A DNA stretch of 64,000 nucleotides from Pseudomonas neuropathica (lineage in GTDB: Bacteria > Pseudomonadota > Gammaproteobacteria > Pseudomonadales > Pseudomonadaceae), in the NCBI RefSeq assembly GCF_015461835.1, contig NZ_JACOPX010000020.1, positions 1 to 64,000 on the forward strand, read 5' to 3'. A program made the translations under genes and the position numbers. The notes under the pieces are model-generated. The model made no database searches and was not told where the DNA came from. It worked only from the letters and a program-made list of their open reading frames with translations. The first letter of the stretch is position 1; each line of letters opens with the position of its first letter. Shown here piece by piece: positions 17,090-25,593 of the stretch.

Positions 17090-17305
17090 ATGAGTGACCA
17101 TCACACGTACAAGAAAGTCGAGCTGGTCGGTTCGTCCACCAGCAGCATCGAAGACGCCATCAACAACGCGCTGGCCGAAGCCAACAAGAGCATCAAGCAT
17201 CTTGAGTGGTTTGAAGTGGTCGACACCCGTGGCCACATCAAGGACGGCAAGGCGGCGCACTTTCAGGTGACGCTGAAAGTCGGCTTCCGCATTGCCAGCA
17301 GCTGA
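17090..17305 (+). CDS. Dodecin flavin-binding protein
   Basis: 71-aa protein matching bacterial dodecin along its length: HHTYKKVELVGSSTSSIEDA, IKHLEWFEVVDTRGHI (with the tryptophan that stacks on flavin) and AHFQVTLKVGFRI. Dodecins form dodecameric shells that store or buffer flavins. AAGGAG lies 6-8 bases before the ATG. Single-gene unit, divergent from the DUF883 gene. Confidence 0.93.
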   Translation: MSDHHTYKKVELVGSSTSSIEDAINNALAEANKSIKHLEWFEVVDTRGHIKDGKAAHFQVTLKVGFRIASS

Positions 17306-17433
17306 GTTTGGTCTAGTCTTCTGAACTTGCGCGCTGGCCGAGTGCCATAGGAATGGCAAAGCGCTACAGGGTGGCTGCATCAGGTGAATGACCTGATGCC
17401 CGCCTCTTTTGATCCGACCAGGGAGTGCGACCG

Positions 17434-17655
17434 ATGAAGAAGTTCATGTTGGCAGTAGGTTTGTTGAGCCTTGCGGGTGGTGCGTTTGCTGCCGGCAAGC
17501 CATGTGAAGAGCTGAAAAGCGAGATTGCGGCGAAGCTGGATGCCAAGGGCGTTTCCGGGTATTCGCTGGAGATTGTCGATAAGGGCGCGGCGGCTGGCGG
17601 CAAAGTCGTTGGCACCTGCGAGGGCGGCTCAAAGGTCATTGTCTACACGAAGTAA
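17434..17655 (+). CDS. DUF1161 periplasmic protein, copy 1
   Basis: 73 aa: a signal peptide (MKKFMLAVGLLSLAGGAFA) and a compact domain with two cysteines (GKPCEELKSEI, VVGTCEGGSKVIVYTK) that could form a disulfide. DUF1161, function unknown. The start is the ATG at 17434 after GGGAG, preferred to the ATG at 17425. A second, clearly related gene lies 2.2 kb downstream (19865). Confidence 0.85.
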   Translation: MKKFMLAVGLLSLAGGAFAAGKPCEELKSEIAAKLDAKGVSGYSLEIVDKGAAAGGKVVGTCEGGSKVIVYTK

Positions 17656-17675
17656 ACTGATCGCGCCTGAAATGC

Positions 17676-17706
17676 AAAAGCCGACGTGAAGGCGTCGGCT
17701 TTTTTG
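17676..17706 (+). terminator. Terminator after DUF1161 copy 1
   Basis: Stem AAAAGCCGACG / CGTCGGCTTTT with a 6-base loop and a T-run, 20 bp after the stop. Confidence 0.92.
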
Positions 17707-17740
17707 TGTCTGAAAGTTTTGTGGTGTGTTTGAGATTGAT

Positions 17741-17915
17741 CCCCCTCACCCCAGCCCTCTCCCCCAGAGGGGCGAGGGGGAAAGGGAGCAGATCGGGGGT
17801 TGTTCAGAACCTGAGTACGACTGGAGTTTTCAGGTCGATGTTGGGCGCAAGAACACCTCGGTCAGTCCCCTCTCCCTCCGGGCGGTCCGACGTTTCGGGA
17901 GGGTTAGGGTGAGGG
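17741..17915. repeat. Composite intergenic repeat, copy A
   Basis: About 175 bp with inverted outer arms: CCCCTCACCCCAGCCCTCTC at the left and the complement GGGTTAGGGTGAGGG at the right. The inner part (CAGGTCGATGT...AACACCTCGGTC...CCCCTCTCCCTCCGGG, from 17831) recurs in copy B at 44698-44875. The right arm of this copy carries extra bases (CGGTCCGACGTTTC) inside the stem. It is a non-coding, MITE-like intergenic element. Confidence 0.8.
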
Positions 17916-17929
17916 TGTTTTTTGGCCTT

Positions 17930-18931
17930 TCAGCCCTTCATCACCTGCGCCAACAACTCGTAGGAATGCACACGATCAGCGTGTTCGTAGAGATCACTGG
18001 TAAAAATCAGCTCATCCGCCTGGGTCTGCTCAATCAGCACTTCAAGTTTGGCGCGAATCTTCTGCGGGCTACCCACCATCGCGAGCCCAAGGAAATCACC
18101 CACCGCCTCACGCTCATGCGGCAACCACAGCCCGTCCATGGTTTTCACCGGCGGACGCTGCACCAGGCTCTGCCCGCGCATCAACGCGAGAATACGCTGG
18201 TACACCGACGTCGCCAGGTAATCGGCTTGTTCATCGGTATCCGCCGCCACCAGCGGCACACCCAGCATCACGTACGGCTTGTCGAGCACTGCCGACGGTT
18301 TGAAGTGATTGCGATAAACGCGAATGGCCTCATGCATGAAGCGTGGGGCGAAGTGCGAGGCAAAGGCATACGGCAAACCGCGCTCGCCAGCCAATTGCGC
18401 ACTGAACAGGCTGGAACCGAGCAGCCAGATCGGCACATTGGTGCCGGTGCCCGGCATCGCGATCACGCGCTGATCCGGCGTGCGCGGGCCGAGGTAGCGC
18501 ACCAGTTCGGCGACGTCTTCGGGGAAATCATCGGCGCTGCCGGAGCGTTCACGGCGCAACGCCCGAGCAGTCATTTGATCGGAGCCGGGCGCGCGGCCCA
18601 GGCCGAGATCGATCCGTCCCGGATAGAGACTTTCGAGGGTGCCGAACTGCTCGGCGATCACCAGCGGCGCATGGTTGGGCAGCATCACGCCGCCGGAGCC
18701 GACGCGGATGGTCGACGTGCCGCCCGCCAGATAACCCAGCAGCACCGATGTTGCCGAACTGGCAATGCCGTCCATGTTGTGGTGTTCGGCCACCCAGAAC
18801 CGCGTGTAGCCGAATTTCTCGACGTGCTGCGCCAGATCCAGTGAGTTGCGCAGCGATTGCGCCGGGCTGCCGTTTTCGCGCACCGGTACCAAATCGAGGG
18901 TGGAAAATTTTACGTCGGACAGTTGCTTCAT
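17930..18931 (-). CDS. LLM-class flavin-dependent oxidoreductase
   Basis: 333-aa luciferase-like monooxygenase family protein (YhbW type). Family stretches: KFSTLDLVPVRENG, TRFWVAEHHNMDGIASSAT, RVGSGGVMLPNHAPLVIAEQ, RIDLGLGRAPGSD. FMN-dependent two-component enzymes of this family oxidise diverse substrates; the substrate here is unknown. It is monocistronic, divergent from osmC, and its 3' end abuts the composite repeat. Confidence 0.88.
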   Translation of the reverse strand: MKQLSDVKFSTLDLVPVRENGSPAQSLRNSLDLAQHVEKFGYTRFWVAEHHNMDGIASSATSVLLGYLAGGTSTIRVGSGGVMLPNHAPLVIAEQFGTLESLYPGRIDLGLGRAPGSDQMTARALRRERSGSADDFPEDVAELVRYLGPRTPDQRVIAMPGTGTNVPIWLLGSSLFSAQLAGERGLPYAFASHFAPRFMHEAIRVYRNHFKPSAVLDKPYVMLGVPLVAADTDEQADYLATSVYQRILALMRGQSLVQRPPVKTMDGLWLPHEREAVGDFLGLAMVGSPQKIRAKLEVLIEQTQADELIFTSDLYEHADRVHSYELLAQVMKG

Positions 18932-19083
18932 AAACCTGCGTCTCCGAGTGAGGAGGCAGGTTCTTCTTGCAAACGAAAACCTGCCGAATCCATAAGCGTG
19001 TTTTGTGCAATGAGGGCATATACCCGAGTTTCAATAGCAGTGATGAAATTTCCTACTAAAAAAGTCAACGATTCAGCCGGGCT

Positions 19084-19111
19084 GAACTTTGCTGCGGCGT
19101 CTATCCTCAGA
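19084..19111 (+). promoter_or_regulatory. AlgU (sigma-22) promoter of osmC
   Basis: GAACTT (19084-19089), a 17-base spacer, TCAGA (19107-19111). This matches the AlgU/RpoE consensus GAACTT-N16-17-TCTGA with one -10 mismatch. It lies 62 bp before the OsmC start codon. The same -10 and spacer length are found before ersA (58178). osmC belongs to the AlgU regulon in P. aeruginosa as I recall it. Confidence 0.75.
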
Positions 19112-19173
19112 AGCCTTGCAAGCAAAAACCACGACGACGCGGCGTTTCCGCGTCAGATCTTGAGGAGGCAGAC

Positions 19174-19605
19174 ATGGCTATCGTGAAGAAAGCATCCGCG
19201 CATTGGGCAGGCGATCTGAAAACCGGCATCGGCTCGATCTCCACCGAAACCGGTGTCCTCAGAGAAGCCCCTTACGGCTTCAAGGCGCGCTTTGAGGGCG
19301 GCAAGGGCACTAACCCGGAAGAGCTGATCGGCGCGGCGCATGCCGGCTGTTTCTCCATGGCGTTTTCGATGATTCTGGGCGATGCGGGCCTGAAGGCTGA
19401 CAGCATTGATACTCAGGCTGAAGTGACCCTGGATCAGGTGGATGGCGGCTTCGCGATCACTGCGGTGAAGCTGATACTGAAGGCGAAAATCCCTGGAGCG
19501 ACTCAGGAGCAGTTTGAAGAGCTGAGCAACAAGGCCAAGGAAGGGTGCCCGGTGTCGAAAGTGCTGAATGCGAAGATTACGCTTGAGGCTTCGCTGGTCA
19601 GTTGA
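19174..19605 (+). CDS. osmC: Osmotically induced peroxiredoxin OsmC
   Basis: 143-aa OsmC-family thiol peroxidase that reduces organic hydroperoxides. The two reactive cysteines are C59 (GAAHAGCFSMAFSM) and C125 (AKEGCPVSKVL). A GAGGAGG ribosome site is 5 bases before the ATG. An AlgU-type promoter lies upstream, fitting an envelope or osmotic-stress role. A REP pair follows the stop codon. Confidence 0.93.
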   Translation: MAIVKKASAHWAGDLKTGIGSISTETGVLREAPYGFKARFEGGKGTNPEELIGAAHAGCFSMAFSMILGDAGLKADSIDTQAEVTLDQVDGGFAITAVKLILKAKIPGATQEQFEELSNKAKEGCPVSKVLNAKITLEASLVS

Positions 19606-19626
19606 TTCGGCGTTGACCGGTCTGAC

Positions 19627-19725
19627 GCTATCGCGAGCAGGCTCACTCCTAGAGTTGATCTCCATCGGACACAATTATTGTGAGCGACGAAGATCCCCTG
19701 TAGGAGTGAAGCTGCTCGCGATAGC
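19627..19725. repeat. REP pair after osmC
   Basis: GCTATCGCGAGCAGGCTCAC (from 19627) and its inverted partner TAGGAGTGAAGCTGCTCGCG (from 19701) flank a 49-base spacer. It belongs to the same family as the REP pairs at 22154 and 38919. Confidence 0.85.
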
Positions 19726-19864
19726 CATTTGCAGATCACCCAAGGTTTGAAACCTTCAGCACAAGTTGTGAGCGAAGTCAGAACCCTCGCTGTAAAAATA
19801 TGGTCGAATAAGTGACAGCAGCTTCAGCGCACGCCCGTGCGCGCTGCCTCAGGGAGCTTCACTC

Positions 19865-20104
19865 ATGAAACGTATTGGCTTGGCGATCCTCTGCAGTGCA
19901 CTGGCCACCTCGGTAATTGCGGCACCCAAAGACTGCGAGGAACTGAAGAAAGAAATCGAAGTGAAGATTCAGGCCAAAGCCGTGCCCTCCTACACGCTGG
20001 AAATCGTCAGCAAGAAAGAGGCTGCAAAACACGATATCGCCATGGTTGTCGGCACTTGCGACTATGGCCGCAAGAAAATCATCTACCAGAAGAACGACAG
20101 CTGA
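19865..20104 (+). CDS. DUF1161 periplasmic protein, copy 2
   Basis: 79 aa: a signal peptide (MKRIGLAILCSALATSVIAA) and the DUF1161 domain with the paired cysteines (PKDCEELKKEIEVKI, VVGTCDYGRKKIIYQK). It is paralogous to the gene at 17434; the SYTLEIVSK / GYSLEIVDK segments align directly. It carries more lysine than copy 1. Function unknown. It converges on the lipoprotein genes with only 6 bp between stops. Confidence 0.84.
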   Translation: MKRIGLAILCSALATSVIAAPKDCEELKKEIEVKIQAKAVPSYTLEIVSKKEAAKHDIAMVVGTCDYGRKKIIYQKNDS

Positions 20105-20110
20105 GTCACC

Positions 20111-20530
20111 TCAGATAATGCAGTTGTAGTCGTAATCCTCGGCGACGATTTCACGCTTGGCGTTATACAGCCGGGCGCTCGGTGTGAACCCCAGCGAACG
20201 CCCTTCCAGCACATAACGCTGCCCGGCCTCGAAATGGTCATAGCGGATGTACAGGTAGCACAGCCGCTCTACGGGGCCGGTCATCAGGGCGCCACCACCG
20301 CCAAACACTTCGAAATCAAACCGCACGCGCAATTCGTGGCTGCCCGGCGTGACCTGAAAGTAGCGCCCGTCATTCAGTCGCTGTTTGTCGAGGCGCTCGG
20401 CCATGAGCACTTTACCGCCGGGTGTCGGCGTCGAAAAATCGACCCAGGCCATCTGTGGATCGACCGGGGGCAATGGCGTCTGACAACCGGCCACAAGACT
20501 GGCAACGAGCAACAACAGCAACTGGCGCAT
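20111..20530 (-). CDS. PA0061/PA0062-type lipoprotein, downstream copy
   Basis: 139-aa lipoprotein with lipobox LVAGC (C16); the +2 residue is Gln, so it is probably sorted to the outer membrane. The body has RYFQVTPGSHELRVRFDFEV and AGQRYVLEGRSLGFTPSARL, which align with RYFEVQPGSHELKVRYQFPV and AGQRYQLQAGSIGFRPWAKL in the adjacent gene. A tandem duplication of unknown role. The start is the ATG at 20530; longer frames have no signal peptide at their N-terminus. Confidence 0.82.
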   Translation of the reverse strand: MRQLLLLLVASLVAGCQTPLPPVDPQMAWVDFSTPTPGGKVLMAERLDKQRLNDGRYFQVTPGSHELRVRFDFEVFGGGGALMTGPVERLCYLYIRYDHFEAGQRYVLEGRSLGFTPSARLYNAKREIVAEDYDYNCII

Positions 20531-20570
20531 GACGAATATCCACTGATCTGAATACTCAGCATAGCGCCGT

Positions 20571-20993
20571 TCAGGTTCGCTGACAGCCTGCCGGCGTGCC
20601 TTGGCCGACCACTTTGCGCTGCTCGTCATAGAGCTTGGCCCAAGGCCGGAAACCAATACTGCCGGCCTGCAACTGATAACGCTGGCCGGCGTTGAAGTCC
20701 TTGAATTTCACGCTCAACTGGCAATCGCGCCACAGCGGCTCAGCGTCGGGACCGATGTTGGTCGCCTCGACAGGAAATTGATAACGCACCTTCAACTCAT
20801 GGCTGCCGGGCTGTACTTCGAAGTAGCGTTTGTCGGCAGTCGCTTGGGTATCGACCTGCAGCGCTTGCAGCGCCGTGTCCTGCTGCCGGGCATCCAGATC
20901 GATCCAGGCTTGCGAAGGGTCAGGATCGGGCATTCCGAATCCGGCACAACCGGCCAGCGTCAGCAGGCCTCCTGACAGCATCAACATGCGCAT
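20571..20993 (-). CDS. PA0061/PA0062-type lipoprotein, upstream copy
   Basis: 140-aa lipoprotein with lipobox LAGC (C16, then Ala, outer-membrane sorting expected). Same fold pattern as its downstream neighbour, 40 bp away and in one operon: a GSHELKVRY core, then a W-C-L pair and an IGFRPWAKLYD repeat-like segment. Each copy keeps a cysteine in this core plus one near the C-terminus, which could form a disulfide. Divergent from the zinc peptidase gene. Function unknown. Confidence 0.82.
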   Translation of the reverse strand: MRMLMLSGGLLTLAGCAGFGMPDPDPSQAWIDLDARQQDTALQALQVDTQATADKRYFEVQPGSHELKVRYQFPVEATNIGPDAEPLWRDCQLSVKFKDFNAGQRYQLQAGSIGFRPWAKLYDEQRKVVGQGTPAGCQRT

Positions 20994-21052
20994 AGCGGTG
21001 CTCCTTAAGGCGGGATAGTCTTGCGGGCAGACTCTCCGGGGGATTTCTTATT

Positions 21053-22135
21053 TTGAGCAGGCCGTTTCCAAGCCTTGGGTTACTTGATCGCGTTTTTCGG
21101 ATTTTGTTTCCGGGTGTGATGTTTTTGTTGCTCAACGGTTGCGCCAGCGTCAGCTATTACGGTCAGTTGGCCAGCGGCCAACTGCAATTGCTGCGGGCGC
21201 GCGAGCCTGTGGAAAAGGTGATCAACGATTCGAGCCGCGACGCGACACTGCGCGAACACCTGGCGCAAGCGCAAAAGGCCCGCGCCTTTGCGAGTGAACA
21301 TCTGCATTTACCGGATAACCAGAGCTATCGCCTGTACGCCGACATCCATCGCCCGTACGTGGTGTGGAATGTGTTCGCCACTCAAGAGTTCTCCCTGACA
21401 CCGCAGAACCATTGCTTCCCGATTGCCGGCTGCGTGGCCTATCGCGGTTACTACAGCCAGAGCGCCGCGCGCGGCGAGGCGGCGATCCAGCGCTTGCAGG
21501 GTATGGACGTGTCGATTGGCGGTGTCGAGGCCTATTCGACGCTCGGCTGGTTCAACGACCCGATCCTCAATTCGATGATGGGCTGGGGCGACGAGCGCCT
21601 GGCCACGCTGATCTTTCATGAGCTGGCGCACCAGCGTTTCTATGTGAAGGACGACACCGAGTTCAACGAGTCCTTTGCCACGTTCGTCGAGCAGGAAGGC
21701 ACGCGGCAGTGGCGAGCGTTTCGCGGGTTGGCGGCGGATACCGATTCACGGCTGAAACAGCGCGATCAGTTTATTGAGTTGGTACTCGATACCCGCTCAC
21801 GGCTGGAAAATCTCTATGCACAGTCATTGCCGGTTGAGCAGATGCGCGAACGCAAAGCGGCAGAGTTCGAGCAGTTTCGCCGGGATTATCGGCTGATGAG
21901 AGACAGTCAGTGGGCCGGAGACAAACGTTATGACGCCTGGGTGAATGCGCCGCTGAACAATGCGCGCTTGTTGCCGTTTGGGCTGTATGACCAATGGGTG
22001 CCGGCGTTTTCGGCGGTGTTCAAAAAGGTCGGGGGGGATTGGCTGAGGTTTTATGCGGAGGTTGAGCGGTTGGGTCGGTTGCCGGTGGCTGAGCGAAAGG
22101 CGGCGCTGAAAGCGTTGGCAGATTCGAAAGACTGA
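21053..22135 (+). CDS. Putative zinc aminopeptidase (DUF2265), lipoprotein-like
   Basis: 360 aa. A hydrophobic N-terminal segment ends in LLNGC, a lipobox-like site, so a periplasmic lipoprotein is likely. The metal motif HELAH (H189-H193) is followed by NESFATFVEQEG, whose glutamate would be the third ligand, as in gluzincin-type peptidases of the Aminopep family. The start is uncertain: the TTG at 21053 has GGGGGA about 10 bases upstream; an ATG at 21119 would give a much shorter signal sequence. Substrate unknown. A REP pair follows the stop. Confidence 0.78.
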   Translation: MSRPFPSLGLLDRVFRILFPGVMFLLLNGCASVSYYGQLASGQLQLLRAREPVEKVINDSSRDATLREHLAQAQKARAFASEHLHLPDNQSYRLYADIHRPYVVWNVFATQEFSLTPQNHCFPIAGCVAYRGYYSQSAARGEAAIQRLQGMDVSIGGVEAYSTLGWFNDPILNSMMGWGDERLATLIFHELAHQRFYVKDDTEFNESFATFVEQEGTRQWRAFRGLAADTDSRLKQRDQFIELVLDTRSRLENLYAQSLPVEQMRERKAAEFEQFRRDYRLMRDSQWAGDKRYDAWVNAPLNNARLLPFGLYDQWVPAFSAVFKKVGGDWLRFYAEVERLGRLPVAERKAALKALADSKD

Positions 22136-22153
22136 GGTGGCTGAAAGGGCGTC

Positions 22154-22218
22154 ATCGCGAGCAGGCTCACTCCTACAGGGGAATGCGCTCCAGATGTAGG
22201 AGTGAGCCTGCTCGCGAT
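22154..22218. repeat. REP pair between convergent genes
   Basis: Perfect 24-bp inverted arms ATCGCGAGCAGGCTCACTCC.. (22154-22177) and their complement (22195-22218), loop 17 bases. It lies between the aminopeptidase and HAD gene stops. Confidence 0.88.
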
Positions 22219-22228
22219 AGCAATCTAA

Positions 22229-22879
22229 TCAGCGCTGCAGAAACGCCTGATGCAACTCGTCCAGCGTTTCGAAATGATACGCCGGCGCCTCGGCACTCAA
22301 CTCTTCAAAACTGCCAAACCCATAACCGACCGCCGCCGCATCCAGCCCATTGCTGCGCGCCCCGATCAGATCATGCTTACGGTCACCGATCATCAACGTA
22401 TTCGCCGGATCCAGCCCTTCTTCCTCGATCAGATGCGCAATCAACTCAACCTTGTTGGTCCGCGTGCCATCCAGCTCACTGCCGTAAATCACCTTGAAGT
22501 GCCGGGCGAAATCAAAATGCCGGGCAATCTCGCGGGCAAATTCCCACGGCTTCGAGGTGGCGATATACAGCTGCCGGCCTTGGCCACTGAGGGTTTCCAG
22601 CAACGGCGTGACGCCATCGAACACACGGTTCTCGTACAGGCCCGTCACTTTGAAGCGCTCGCGATAGAAATTCACCGCCTGCCATGCCTTGGCCTCATCG
22701 AATCCGTAAAACTGCATGAACGCCTGCAATAACGGCGGGCCGATGAAGTGTTCCAGCTTGGTCAGATCCGGCTCATCGATGCCGAGCTTGGCGAGGGCGA
22801 ACTGGATGGAACGGGTGATGCCCTCACGCGGGTCGGTCAGGGTGCCATCAAGGTCGAACAGTACGGTCTGGTAATGCAT
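22229..22879 (-). CDS. HAD-superfamily phosphatase
   Basis: 216 aa, phosphoglycolate phosphatase-like HAD hydrolase. Motif I is FDLDGTLTD (D9 nucleophile, D11), motif II is YIATSKPWEF, and motif III/IV is MIGDRKHDLIGARSNG. A helical cap lies between motifs I and II. The substrate is not predictable. It is 28 bp downstream of the gamma carbonic anhydrase gene and probably co-transcribed. Confidence 0.88.
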   Translation of the reverse strand: MHYQTVLFDLDGTLTDPREGITRSIQFALAKLGIDEPDLTKLEHFIGPPLLQAFMQFYGFDEAKAWQAVNFYRERFKVTGLYENRVFDGVTPLLETLSGQGRQLYIATSKPWEFAREIARHFDFARHFKVIYGSELDGTRTNKVELIAHLIEEEGLDPANTLMIGDRKHDLIGARSNGLDAAAVGYGFGSFEELSAEAPAYHFETLDELHQAFLQR

Positions 22880-22907
22880 GAGAAATCCTGAGCAGGTGTA
22901 AGGCGAT

Positions 22908-23453
22908 TCAGAGCTGGTCGTAGCCTTCGGCCAGATGCAGGTCCTTGAGTTTCACGTAGTTCGCCGCGCTGTAGGTGAAGAAAGCTTTTTCCTTGTCGGT
23001 GAGTTCTCGCACCTGTTTCACCGGGCTACCCACATAGAGGAAGCCACTTTGCAGGCGCTTTCCCGGCGGCACCAGGCTGCCGGCGCCGATGATCACGTCG
23101 TCCTCGACCACCGCGCCGTCCATGACGATGCTGCCCATGCCGATCAACACGCGGCTGCCGACGGTACAGCCGTGCAGCATGACTTTGTGGGCGATGGTCA
23201 CGTCATCGCCGATCAGCAGCGGGAAGCCGTCGGGGTTGAACGGGCCGGCGTGGGTGATGTGCAACACGCAGCCGTCCTGCACGCTGGTGCGCGCACCGAT
23301 ACGGATACGGTGCATGTCGCCACGGATCACGGTCAGCGGCCAGACAGAACTGTCTTCGCCGATTTCGACGTCGCCGATAACCACCGCCGAGCCGTCGACA
23401 AACGCGCCTTTGTTCAAGTGCGGGGTGTGATTCTGGTACTTGCGAACGGACAC
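22908..23453 (-). CDS. Gamma-class carbonic anhydrase family protein
   Basis: 181-aa left-handed beta-helix (hexapeptide repeat) protein of the gamma-CA/YrdA type. Metal-ligand-like histidines occur in VLHITHAGP, IAHKVMLHGCTVG, and hexapeptides such as IGDDVTI and IGAGSLV are visible. Many YrdA relatives have weak or no CA activity, so catalysis is unproven. The start is the GTG at 23453 behind GAGAGA, giving the conserved MSVRKYQNHTPHL; the frame upstream overlaps the prlC promoter. Divergent from prlC. Confidence 0.85.
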   Translation of the reverse strand: MSVRKYQNHTPHLNKGAFVDGSAVVIGDVEIGEDSSVWPLTVIRGDMHRIRIGARTSVQDGCVLHITHAGPFNPDGFPLLIGDDVTIAHKVMLHGCTVGSRVLIGMGSIVMDGAVVEDDVIIGAGSLVPPGKRLQSGFLYVGSPVKQVRELTDKEKAFFTYSAANYVKLKDLHLAEGYDQL

Positions 23454-23541
23454 GATAATTTCTCTCTCTGTCGCCGATAGCTGCGGTGAATGCCGATTGT
23501 AATTAAGATGGGGCAATGTTTCCCCAGCCAAGGTGCCAACC

Positions 23542-25593
23542 GTGAGCGTGAACAACCCTCTTCTGCAGTCCTACGACCTGCCGCCGTTCTCCACGATCCG
23601 TGCCGAACACGTCCTGCCCGCCATCGAAACGATCCTGGCCGACAACCGCGCCGCCATTGCCGAAATCCTCAAGACTCAGGTTCAGAACCCGACTTGGGCC
23701 GGCCTGGTACTGGCGATGGACGAACTCAATGACCGCCTCGGTGCTGCCTGGAGCCCGGTCAGCCACCTCAATGCCGTGTGCAACAGCGCCGAATTGCGTG
23801 AAGCCTACGAGTCATGCCTGCCGGCTTTGAGCGCCTACTCCACCGAGATGGGCCAGAACCGCGAGCTGTTCCAGGCTTATGAAGCGCTGGCCAACAGCCC
23901 GGAAGCCGCCGGTTTCGACGTGGCGCAAAAGACTATTCTGGAACACGCCCTGCGTGATTTCCGTCTGTCGGGTATCGACCTGCCGGAAGCCGAACAGAAA
24001 CGCTACGCCGAAGTGCAGAGCAAACTGTCCGAGCTGGGCAGCCGTTTCTCCAATCAACTGCTCGACGCCACTCAGGCGTGGACCAAGCACGTCACCGACG
24101 AAGCCGCCCTCGCCGGCCTGACCGATTCAGCCAAGGCGCAAATGGCTGCTGCCGCACAGGCCAAAGGCCTCGACGGCTGGCTGATCACCCTGGAATTCCC
24201 GAGCTACTACGCGGTGATGACCTACGCGCAAGACCGCGCGCTGCGCGAAGAAGTCTATGCCGCTTACTGCACCCGCGCCTCGGACCAAGGCCCGAACGCC
24301 GGTCAGAACGACAACGGCCCGGTGATGGAAGAGATCCTCGACCTGCGTCAGGAACTGGCCAAACTGTTGGGCTTCGCCAGTTTCTCCGAGCTGAGCCTGG
24401 CCACCAAAATGGCTGAATCCAGCGATCAGGTGCTGAGCTTCCTGCGCGATCTGGCCAAGCGCAGCAAACCGTTTGCCGCGCAGGATCTGCAACAGCTACG
24501 CGCCTACGCCGCCGAACAGGGCTGCGCCGATCTGCAAAGCTGGGACAGCGGTTTCTACGGTGAAAAGCTGCGTGAACAACGTTACAGCGTTGCTCAGGAA
24601 ACCCTGCGCGCCTACTTCCCGATCGACAAAGTGCTGGGCGGTCTGTTCGCCATCGTGCAGCGTCTGTACGGCATCGAAATCGCTGAACAGAAAGGTTTCG
24701 ACACCTGGCATCCGGACGTGCGCCTGTTCGAAATCAAGGAAAACGGCCAGCACGTCGGCCGCTTTTTCTTCGACCTCTACGCCCGCGCCAACAAGCGTGG
24801 CGGTGCCTGGATGGATGGCGCCCGCGACCGTCGCCGCACCGTCGACGGCGTGCTGCAAAGCCCGGTGGCCAATCTGGTGTGCAACTTCACCCCGGCCGAC
24901 AGCGGCAAGCCTGCGCTGCTGACCCACGATGAAGTGACCACGCTGTTCCACGAATTCGGTCATGGCCTGCATCACTTGCTGACCCGCGTTGATCACGCCG
25001 GCGTTTCCGGGATCAACGGTGTGGCATGGGACGCGGTCGAGCTGCCAAGCCAGTTCATGGAAAACTGGTGCTGGGAGCCGGAAGGCCTCGCACTGATTTC
25101 CGGTCACTACGAAAGCGGCGAGCCGCTGCCCCAGGACCTGCTGGAAAAAATGCTCGCGGCGAAGAATTTCCAGTCCGGCCTGATGATGGTCCGTCAGCTC
25201 GAGTTCTCGCTGTTCGACTTCGAACTGCACGCCACCCACGGCGACGGCCGCAGCGTGCTGCAAGTGCTCGAAGGCGTGCGTGACGAGGTATCGGTGATGC
25301 GTCCGCCGGCCTACAACCGTTTCCCGAACAGCTTCGCACACATCTTTGCCGGCGGTTACGCGGCGGGTTACTACAGCTACAAGTGGGCTGAAGTGCTGTC
25401 GGCCGATGCCTTCTCGAAATTCGAAGAAGACGGCGTGCTCAACGCTGAAACCGGTCGAGCCTTCCGTGAAGCGATTCTCGCGCGCGGCGGTTCGCAGGCG
25501 CCGATGGTGCTGTTCGTCGACTTCCGTGGCCGTGAGCCATCGATTGACGCACTCTTGCGCCACAGCGGCCTGAGTGAGGACGCGGCAGCATGA
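23542..25593 (+). CDS. prlC: Oligopeptidase A
   Basis: 683-aa M3-family zinc metallopeptidase that degrades short cytosolic peptides, including cleaved signal peptides. The active-site HEFGHGLHH (H470, E471, H474) and the downstream WDAVELPSQFMENW glutamate ligand are present. The start is the GTG at 23542, 8 bases after AAGG, giving MSVNNPLLQSYDLPPF; another in-frame GTG at 23533 overlaps that site. It overlaps the next gene by 4 bases. Confidence 0.95.
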   Translation: MSVNNPLLQSYDLPPFSTIRAEHVLPAIETILADNRAAIAEILKTQVQNPTWAGLVLAMDELNDRLGAAWSPVSHLNAVCNSAELREAYESCLPALSAYSTEMGQNRELFQAYEALANSPEAAGFDVAQKTILEHALRDFRLSGIDLPEAEQKRYAEVQSKLSELGSRFSNQLLDATQAWTKHVTDEAALAGLTDSAKAQMAAAAQAKGLDGWLITLEFPSYYAVMTYAQDRALREEVYAAYCTRASDQGPNAGQNDNGPVMEEILDLRQELAKLLGFASFSELSLATKMAESSDQVLSFLRDLAKRSKPFAAQDLQQLRAYAAEQGCADLQSWDSGFYGEKLREQRYSVAQETLRAYFPIDKVLGGLFAIVQRLYGIEIAEQKGFDTWHPDVRLFEIKENGQHVGRFFFDLYARANKRGGAWMDGARDRRRTVDGVLQSPVANLVCNFTPADSGKPALLTHDEVTTLFHEFGHGLHHLLTRVDHAGVSGINGVAWDAVELPSQFMENWCWEPEGLALISGHYESGEPLPQDLLEKMLAAKNFQSGLMMVRQLEFSLFDFELHATHGDGRSVLQVLEGVRDEVSVMRPPAYNRFPNSFAHIFAGGYAAGYYSYKWAEVLSADAFSKFEEDGVLNAETGRAFREAILARGGSQAPMVLFVDFRGREPSIDALLRHSGLSEDAAA

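Noticed and set aside
17726..18844. Plus-strand 372-codon frame beginning in the composite repeat
   Set aside because: Antisense of the LLM oxidoreductase gene; starts inside a repeat.
19785..19820. Possible AlgU site GAACCC-N17-TCGAA before DUF1161 copy 2
   Set aside because: Two -35 mismatches; cannot be told from chance.
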